From NCBI GenBank assembly GCA_038043025.1, contig JBBTCW010000043.1:1-29036 (forward strand): a stretch of 29,036 nucleotides of DNA, read 5' to 3'. The stretch is from O2-02-FULL-42-9 sp038043025 (GTDB lineage: Bacteria; Pseudomonadota; Gammaproteobacteria; UBA12402). The notes beneath the pieces are model-generated. The model was given only the letters and a program-made list of their open reading frames with translations. It did no database searches and was not told where the DNA came from. Of this stretch, positions 6,320-15,700 are shown piece by piece (within the stretch, counting starts at the first letter, position 1; the number at the start of each line of letters is the position of its first letter). The translations under genes were made by a program, and so were the position numbers.

Positions 6320-6700
6320 CTACCACCTCCCCATATAATTATTATTCATATGAGTGAGCACATCCCTGTCTCGTTCCAATAATGTTTGTAAAATATCTAC
6401 GTCTGGCTGACCAAGACCTAAAAGACTTTGGTGTCTAATCATAAATTCTTTAATATGAACCTCAGCGCCTTGCGTTCCTAAGCGATCAACAATCCCTAAT
6501 TTGTGTTGGGTACCATGTAAAAATTCTTCCAATGCTGCTGGTTTACTTGGGTTTTCTTTCAAAACAATATGAGTTAAGTCCTCGCCACCGACATTGGCTT
6601 CTGCGTTAAAATACTCAAGATAACGGTATTCTTCCGTTCCAGGTTTAGCTATAAGAATTATACGGCCTTTGGATTGAATGGCTTGTAATAAACCCGAAGA
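6320..6700 (-). other. C-terminal toxin tip of the Rhs giant
   Basis: The last ~125 residues, after a Gly/Val-rich linker, start near KGRIILIAKPGTEEYRYLEYF and end MGRW. A motif ALEEFLHGTQHKLGIVD (Glu about 4030-4031, His about 4034) followed by AEVHIKEFMIRH could supply metal ligands, which hints at a metallopeptidase-like tip, but I do not recognise the family. The immunity gene follows at once, which is why this part is taken as the toxin. Confidence 0.5.
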
Positions 6701-9700
6701 GGCTGGCTCAACTCCTGCCGTCCCTGATACCACACCTTCCGACCCAACACCCACTCTCCCAAACAACCCCACTCTCATCAGTGACCCGGTTGCATCGACG
6801 GCTAATCCTAAACCTGCACCAACAACCGCTCCTTCGCTAAGCATCCCTAATCCGCGACCTAATAAATAGGCTTTATTATTCGATGATGCAAACGCTGATA
6901 CGCCCGCTTCCAATCCCGCCACTGTGCGATCAAAATTTCTTGCGGCCGATGCCGAATAACCATCTCCAAAATGCCTTTCATACGCATTCGATGCATCATA
7001 CAAAAATTCTGCTCCGTGTACTATGCCGCTGCTTACTCCTTCTACTCCATGCCACACACTTGTCCATGGATGCGCACCAATACTTTCGACATCCCCTAAT
7101 ATTTGATCATCAAACCCTAAGCCGAAGTTATATAACGCATTCGCTGTTCGAGCAAAACTACTTCCTGCTGCTCTCGCTCGCCTATCTTCTTGTGCTTTGA
7201 TTATCGCTAACTGCCTTTCCCGTGATTGGAACATCGTCATCGGTCTTGCAGTTCGCACCGGCTGCCATGCATCTAAATCAATATCCAAACCTCTCGTATT
7301 TCTATTTAATGCACTGCCGGATGCTTGATACAACGGATCTTCCCTTGGATCGTCAAAATCTGTCGGAGCGTGGATGTCTTTATTTCCTGTATTTCCTGGA
7401 TTTCGCTTCGCTGCATCCTGCTGACGTTTCTTTTGTACTTCGTGCACTTCATACTTCTCATGTGTATGCATCAATCGATCCGCTGCATAAGTTCCTAACG
7501 CCGTTCCTAACATCTGTGCCGCTAGTTGGTTTGGATTGATGTCGTCGCCCATGATCACTGCACCTAACGCGCTTGCGCCACCGGATACGATTGCATCTCC
7601 CATGTCTGTACTCCAAGTACCTGGAGTCCCGCCCATCGCGCTTACGCCTTTGTCTCCTACCGTCTGTACCGTCGCTACTGCCATCGTCGCTCCTAACGCG
7701 CGCATGCTAAAATGTTTCGTGATCCCAACTCCGTATTCTACTCCATACATCCCGACCGCGCTAATTTCACTGCGCGCTAAACTGGCTACAAAATTTCCTT
7801 TTGCTAATGCGCCGACTACTTTCCCTTGCGATAACTCCCCACCTATCGCTCCACTCGCTGCACCTGTTAACGCGCCATCTCCTACTCGATTCCAATCGAT
7901 TCCGCCGTGTTGATCGCCCAATGCCTCGGCCGTCAATTGTTCGCCAACACTCCCTGCCGCTCCGCCTAGCGCTCCCATTAACATTTCGAGCAAAATACCC
8001 GCTCCGGGTCCCGCGAGAGAAGCCGCAAACGCCATTATCGCCACCTCCACAAACGTCTCTAGCACTTCATCAAAAAAACTCGTGTGTTTGGGTTTCGGTT
8101 GCGGATGATACGGAATGGGTATGTTCGGATAATACCCCCCAACAATCGCTGCCCCATCATACGGTCGATATAATCCCGCCCAATTGTGGTTCATGTTCCT
8201 GAATTCACTCACCAAAGTAATCGTCATCCCTACCGGCGCCGGATCGCTCACACTATATCCCGCGCTTTCCGCTACCTGTGACGCAAAACTTCCATCACCA
8301 AACGACATCTCTGCAATACTCTTCCAGGTATCCCCGGCCTTGATCACATATTGTCTCGGCTGGATCGACACCGGCGCCATCGCTTGGAAGTTTAAATCAA
8401 ATTCCACATCTGCAGGCGTGGCTCGTATCCGACCTGTGGCCTCGTCCACGAAATCGCCATAACGCGCAATCGGATTTCCATCCGGATCATAAAAGAAATA
8501 TTCCCGTTTTAATTTTCCACTGTCCGTTCGTTCGCCATTCCATTTTAATGTAATCCGACCCTCACTGTTCGTGATAAACGCTCTAAAGCCATTTTGATCC
8601 GCTCCTTCGACCGACGACACATTCCCCGTCGATAAATAACACACATACAACGTCACCTGTTCCGTCGGCCCTTGGTTATCATCCCAATGCGCGATACCCG
8701 CCACTTTGTACGGCTTTAACTCATCAAATCGACGGTAGCCCGTTTTTAAATCTTCGGACAACTTGCCCTCAATATCCGTGTGTTGCAACACCGGATAACC
8801 CGATGGATCATAACTCCCTTCGACATAGGTTATCGTCGTATGCTGACCACTCGCTGTTTGAATATCGCTTAATGTCCAAGCGTTGTGGTTAAAGGTAAAT
8901 GCTTGATCTAATGGACTCTCATCCGCCCCAACGCCAGCCGTTTTGGCACAACAACAAAAATAACGTTGCCACGCACTTTGTGTCATTTGCGTATCTTGAC
9001 CACGATGATAATTAATCTGGCGATACGCGCGATCCCAAGTATAATTAATTAGTTGCCCATCCGTTCGAACCGCCTTATCTAACAACCCATTTTTTTGATA
9101 GGTCAATGTACGCACCATGACTTGTTCCTGCGCATTGAGCGTGGTCTCAGATACTCGCCAACCGCGTACATCATACAGTAATTGCATTCCACGCCCAGAT
9201 GATAACGTCGGCACACCTTCTACCATACCGGCTTTGACAAAGACCATGTTATTGCCCGCATCATAGGTATACCAATCATCTACTCGTGCTACGGCATCTG
9301 CCCCATCCGCGACATAATATGCCTGAATATGCCGACGATTGCTGGCTAAATCATAACTGTATAAACCGACCATGCATATATCTTCAAAGCGCGTCACACG
9401 ATCGAGTGCATCTAAAGTCAACTGCGTCTCTTGATGTACCAATCCATCGGCTGCAATAAAGCGTTCGCCTATGCGTTTGCTTTTGGCATTGATCGTATAA
9501 CCCGTTGTTAATCCATCCCCATCATTCAATTCAAAAATTAAATGTCCGGCTTCGTCATATAACTTTTGCATATCTTGTGCAGGGACATCTTCCAATGCAC
9601 GTTCGGTCGGATCGGCATAATATAAACCATGATCACCCCGTTGCAATGTCGTCACGCGCGTCACTTGTTGATTGTGATTGCGATCTAAGCGCGTTACCGC

Positions 9701-12700
9701 ACCGCCTAAATCCGTGTGCAACAACTCATTACCGAAAAAGTCTAACGCCGATGATAAAGATAAACCATCGGGTAATATTTGTGCCGCAATTTGTTGATTG
9801 CGATCAAATACCGTAATAGCACGCTGACCTTGAGGTTGATACGTAATACAAACATTGCCCGAACCATCGTAACTAAAATGCGTGGTTTCGTTCAGACCGT
9901 TTGTCACGCTGGTGCGATCACCGTGCTCGTTATGCCAATACTGTTGCCCCATACCTTCTGCATCCACACGCATCGTCACTTTATTTCGACGATCAAATAC
10001 ATGTAGGGTGCGATCGCCGGCTGCATTGATTAATGCAACCGGTCGACCAAAGCCATCGCGTATCATCTCATGAAATACTTTGTCGGCGCGCACGGTTCGA
10101 ACGGCTTGCCCTGCGGCATCTCGAAAATGCACCATGGCATGATCATTTGGATCGCGCTTGCCGATCACTTGATTTAATGCGTCATAGCCATAGGTTATAA
10201 CTGGACATTCCATACTGACCGTGCCATCTTCATGTGTATTCACGACAGGTGGATGCGTTTCCGTCAATCGTTTATCCGCATGATTATAGGTGTATTTTAT
10301 TGTATGCCCTAATTGATCCGTCACCGACAGCGTATTGCCCCAGCGATCACTCACTTGTGACCGCTCAGGCTGAACAAGTTCATACACGTCATCTTGCGCG
10401 TCTGGCACGTAACATTGATCTCCACCATGTCGTGCAGTAAATTCGCCGTACACCCAACCATCCGCATTGACCGTTGCAACGGCACTTAAATCAACCGGTC
10501 GATCTTCTGCATCCCTTGCACTCAATCGATATTTATAAACGCCGACTTGCAATTGATTAATGTTTACCGCGGCGGAATGACCTGAGAATTGTCCGCTTGG
10601 CAAATAATAGCCGCAGAATTGTATGTTCGGCAAATCACGCCAAACACTGGTGAAACCTAAGGAAGAATCTAAATACTGTAATTGTAAGGTTGCAATGGTT
10701 TCAGGGAGTGGGGATAAATAAAGCGTAGAAGAGTCTGGATAATATTCTTCAAAATAATAACCTGGCAAGCTTTTCACCGGCCTAGAAGGTAATGCATCCA
10801 AAATAGGGATCAAATCTCCATTATCAGCCCTTAAAGAGATTTGCATTCGATCAAAATGTGCATCATCATAACCAAACATAACCGGTGTGTACTGACCAGT
10901 GAGCTCAAAAATCCCCCTGCTAGGGCATGCACCGCCTCTTCCCAGATAATCGGTAAAATCGATTTCTGTGGGGGGTGATGAACTTTTTGTAAAAGCAAAA
11001 TGATAATGTACTCTTAAAACATTTAAATTTAAAAGAGTTTGGTCAAACTGCCATTGAGCAAGCGCCGAAAAAAATAACGAACTACCTCCACCACGCATCA
11101 TAAAATTATGTAACGAAATTTCTTGTGCAATCAATTGTCGAGAAGCGACATGTGTCTGAACCATAAAAGGCAACGTGGGCAACGCGGCAGGATTAGATTG
11201 TAATTCTGCTAATTGAAATTGCCAATCTAGCTGAACCGAATATCCGGATACATCGATACGACCACCATCATTCATCCATGAGCGTAACCCAAAGATTCCA
11301 ACCGGATTGCCCGATCCATCAGATACCGTTACAACTTGATCACCATCAGAATGAGAACCCGACTTTACATATATAATAGGAGCAGAAATTTTCACAAACT
11401 CGCTCGATCTCGGCTGAAAATCGCCAATATAATCAGGATCTGGTAAATTAGCATCGCCAATATACCAAAGCGCCTGTTTCTCATCATAAGCATAGAGAGA
11501 AACACGTAAAACACCACCGCCATTAAAAAAACCAGGACAATCGGGTAAATTAACAGTACACTGTCTATCCACTACTATCGTTTCAAACTCCCGATACGCA
11601 TAATTAGTTTTCCAATCTGCACTATAATCATAGTCTTTATACGTCACACATATTTTTAATTTTTCACATTCAAGCGGCAAGTCTTCCCATCTTACTACGA
11701 GCAATACTGTTTCTGAATCGGGTTGCGATAAAGCTGGGATTTTTGGACTATGAATTTGTAACGTCGTCCCATCCGCCGCGGTTTCACCAATTTTTAGCGG
11801 ATCACCGACGGTTTTATATTTATAAATCGGCCGAGCAGTATATTGTCCCGTTTCATAATCCTGCAAATCAACGATATAGCGACCACGTACATCCGTTGCA
11901 GTAGCACCAATCAATGCAACCCGTTTACCCTCTTTGAGTAATTCGACTCCGACAGGACCTCTCTCAAAAATTGAATCATGCGATAATGTCTTACCCGTCA
12001 ACACCAACGTCGAGCTATCTTCAATCAAAGTCACCAAGTTATAACTACCTTCGGTATTATTATTATCGAGCGCGAAACTTCCCTTGGCAGAAGACGTGGG
12101 CGTCGTGTTCAACGCGTGTGTAACAGGATCACGATAATAATAGGCGAGAAAATATTCATATAAATCGGTAACGGCATTGCTTAAATCGACACCCCAGCGC
12201 AATTCATCGCCGACGGGTTTGGGGACGGGATTAAGCGGCGTTTTTAATTCTTCATGTCCTTTGGGCCAAACCCAAATTTTGGGCTCTAAAAGCTTCTCGG
12301 TTGGGGCGAGCCAAGAAACACTGTATTCACCAAACGCGAGATATTGTTTGCCGACGGTCAGTGAAACATGTAAAGGCAACGCACTGCCCGGTTTAATGCG
12401 ACGAAATGCGGGTTCACGCTGTCGTAAGACATTTCCTTCAGCATCGCGAATGATGTCAGTGCGTTGCACTTGTGCATAAGGCAGTTGAGTGAGTTGCATC
12501 AGCTGAGTATCCCGAGACAATGGCGTCGTGATTTCGGCATGACGGGCAACAGAACCCGCGACAAACTCAGGCATGCTTGGATATAATCTACTGACGGCAC
12601 CAGCCGTGACATCCGTATGCTCCGGGGTATGCGGTTGCATTAACCCAGCTAAAATTTCTTCGGCACGACGTGATCCATCTAACAAAAATGCATCATAGTG

Positions 12701-15700
12701 ATTATGTCCATTATAACAAACAAAAACAGGCTCTCTTTCCGGATAAGCTCGCGCTAAATCTGGATTTCTCAATTTTCCATCCGGATCAATAATCACAATG
12801 GGGCGCCGCAAAACACCCGCTAATATCGTGATCTCTAAATCGCTCGCCCAAGCATTGGTGCTGCGAATATCCGCAATATATTGTTCAAGTCTACGCCCCG
12901 GCGGCAACGGAATAAAATCTTGATACGCATCGATGTGCTGTGACAATTCAGCCGCAACTAATTCGCGCAACGATCGAACATCTTCGCCTCGCGTCAAATA
13001 ATACGTCACGGCGCGATAGAGACAATGGCCATCACCTATCACGGGACGAAATGTTAAGCCCACAATTTTCGGTAGCATCATACGACGACGTGCAAAAGCC
13101 GTGCTCGCGGGCGTTATCGGCAACGTCAACGGGACCCTATCTCTGTGTACGTGCGTCAGCACAGCAGGATGCTGTAAAAATGAGACTAAATCTAATTCGG
13201 CCGCATGAATCGTCGCTGTTTCTTGGTCACGCGCATCGTACAAATGAACTGTGGCCACACCATTATGATCATTCGTTAAATACACGCGACCGGCTTGATC
13301 GCGATACCAATATTTTGGATAGGTTCCATCACCCGGCCCTTCGCCTGATTGTTCCCCAAACGTATTGTATTGTTTAGCGGTTATAATCTGTCTCGCCTCT
13401 TCAGGCAATGCAGAACCCGCATATGAGATCACATACAATGTTTCCTGATCGTGCACATCATAGGTAAACCGCTCTTCATGCAAAAATCGGCCGGCTTCAA
13501 AGACGGACGCATCGGTTGCATCTTGCACCCAATCCGTTACTCCTTGCCAACGACGCGCTTTTTGACGTGTGGCCGTAAAACTCTGAAAAGCAAGTGCGCC
13601 TTCTGGTTCTTGTATAGCAATGTTTAATCCACGCTTGTCCATTAACATGAGGGTGGTTTGCTCGCCGCCCACGATGGGGAGTGGTGGCTTTTGAACGTTC
13701 ATCGCCAAAGAACAATCTGCATAATGCGTCATGCTCACTTTATCCCTTGCTGCATTATGGCCAAATACCGTGAGAGGACGATAGGTCACGGGCTGACCCG
13801 TGGCGTCCTGAGATTCTCGCAGCACTTTTACATGTACCCAGGCTTGTCCTAACGCATTAAAATAATTATAGGCAATATCACCATTTGGATTGGTAATCGC
13901 AAACGCACGCCCAAATGCATCACGCTGATAAGTTGTTTCTAAATCGGCAGGCGTTTTATCCGCAAAATCCGGTGTTCCATCCGCCTGCATCTGAATTTTT
14001 TGCGTCACCGCCGCTTTTCGTGTTGTCGTGAGTAATTGTCCCAAACAGTTGTATGTTTTGTCCACACGACGATCTTGTAACGATGGAATAACTGCAGATT
14101 GAATGCCTTTCAACGTCGCCTCTGCAAAATCAATGCCCGTAATCGGCGTTGCAAATTCGATCTGCGTGATAACTTTACCATTAAAATCGCGCAGATAGGC
14201 TGTCACATAACCTAAACTATCAACGGTCGCTAATGGCTGACCAGATGGATCTAAATAAAAATATTTTGTTGACCATGTTCCTGCATCCACTAATATCGTC
14301 GTCATCACCACATTGCCAAAAGCGTTATATTGCCAACGCGTTGTGGGTTGCAATAATACGGGTGCAACTGTGTCAACATCCATCTGCGGCAGATAACAAA
14401 CCACCGGCGACTTTTGCGACTCAATTTTTTCACCACGACGATTATATTTGAGTGACACGATGCGATCGACAGCAGCATCCGATTGTACCTGCACTTCTTC
14501 AGGCAATAACCATTTAGCAGGATCACGTGCAGGATCAATCGTTATCGGATTAGCATAATGCACCAGCGCAACGACCTCACCGAATCCATTGCGTTGATAT
14601 TCTAAAACGCCACCCATCTCATCAATTTCGTATTTTAACCCTGCGGCATCATGAACACGATATTTTGAACGACCCGCTTCATCAATCTCGACGACTAACC
14701 GTTTTTGTCCATCATAAATTTTGCGCGACGTTAGATCGACTGTCTTTTCAGGACGCGCATCGGTTATTAAAGTCGCTGCCTGCATTGGATCATCAATCGC
14801 AACACCCCCTTGCACGGTCGCGGTAAGTAACCCACTCGCCGTATAAACCATTTGGATTGATCGCGCATCTGGCGTGCCCTCCGCAACTGTCCGGACAATT
14901 TCATGTCCCACACTATCGTATTGATAAGCAGTACGTATTATTCCTTCACTAACATTTGCAATCAACTGTGCGGCATCTAGTACGACGCTCGTTACGTGCA
15001 CAAGCGGTGTATATTCATAAATTTTACGACCTGCGCGATCGAATTGAGCTGGCCATTCATATCCCGCTTTATCGGTGCGCAAAATACATTGCCCCAATGC
15101 ATCAAGCGTATAAAGCTCCGAACGCGCCATGCCATCTGTCATCCCTACTTTGCGTCCAGCCGCATCGTAGCTTGTTCGCATTACGCAATCCTGTCCATCT
15201 GCTATTAAGGCGGGTGCTACTGTGTTTATTGTTGGATTTATTGGCACAATAATGAAGCGCGCATATCGCGTTTCCATAATTTCATGACCCATAGCATCAT
15301 AATTATGTTGCGTGACATAGCCATTTACATTAATATCAAAAACCGGACGATTAAACGCATCGCATAACGTATATGTCGCACGATCTTGATCCGAAAAAGG
15401 TAACTGTGCCTCTATCGCAGCCGGCGTTATTTCAGATAATGCTAAAACATCTAACGCCGTCGCATAGGTAAAAATAGCTGTGCACTTACCGACAGCATTC
15501 CATTTGTTTTGTGTCACGTAACCAGCAGGATCAATTTGATAGGTGCATTGTCCGATTTCATTGTAAAGTTTATAGGTATGACGATCATCTTCGGATGTTT
15601 GTACCGTCGTTTGCAAAGCCGCAACCGTCCAATCTGTTATTTGAGCACAATCAATACGCGTGGCATAATGAATGGTTTCAATCGGGCGCCCACAAAAATC

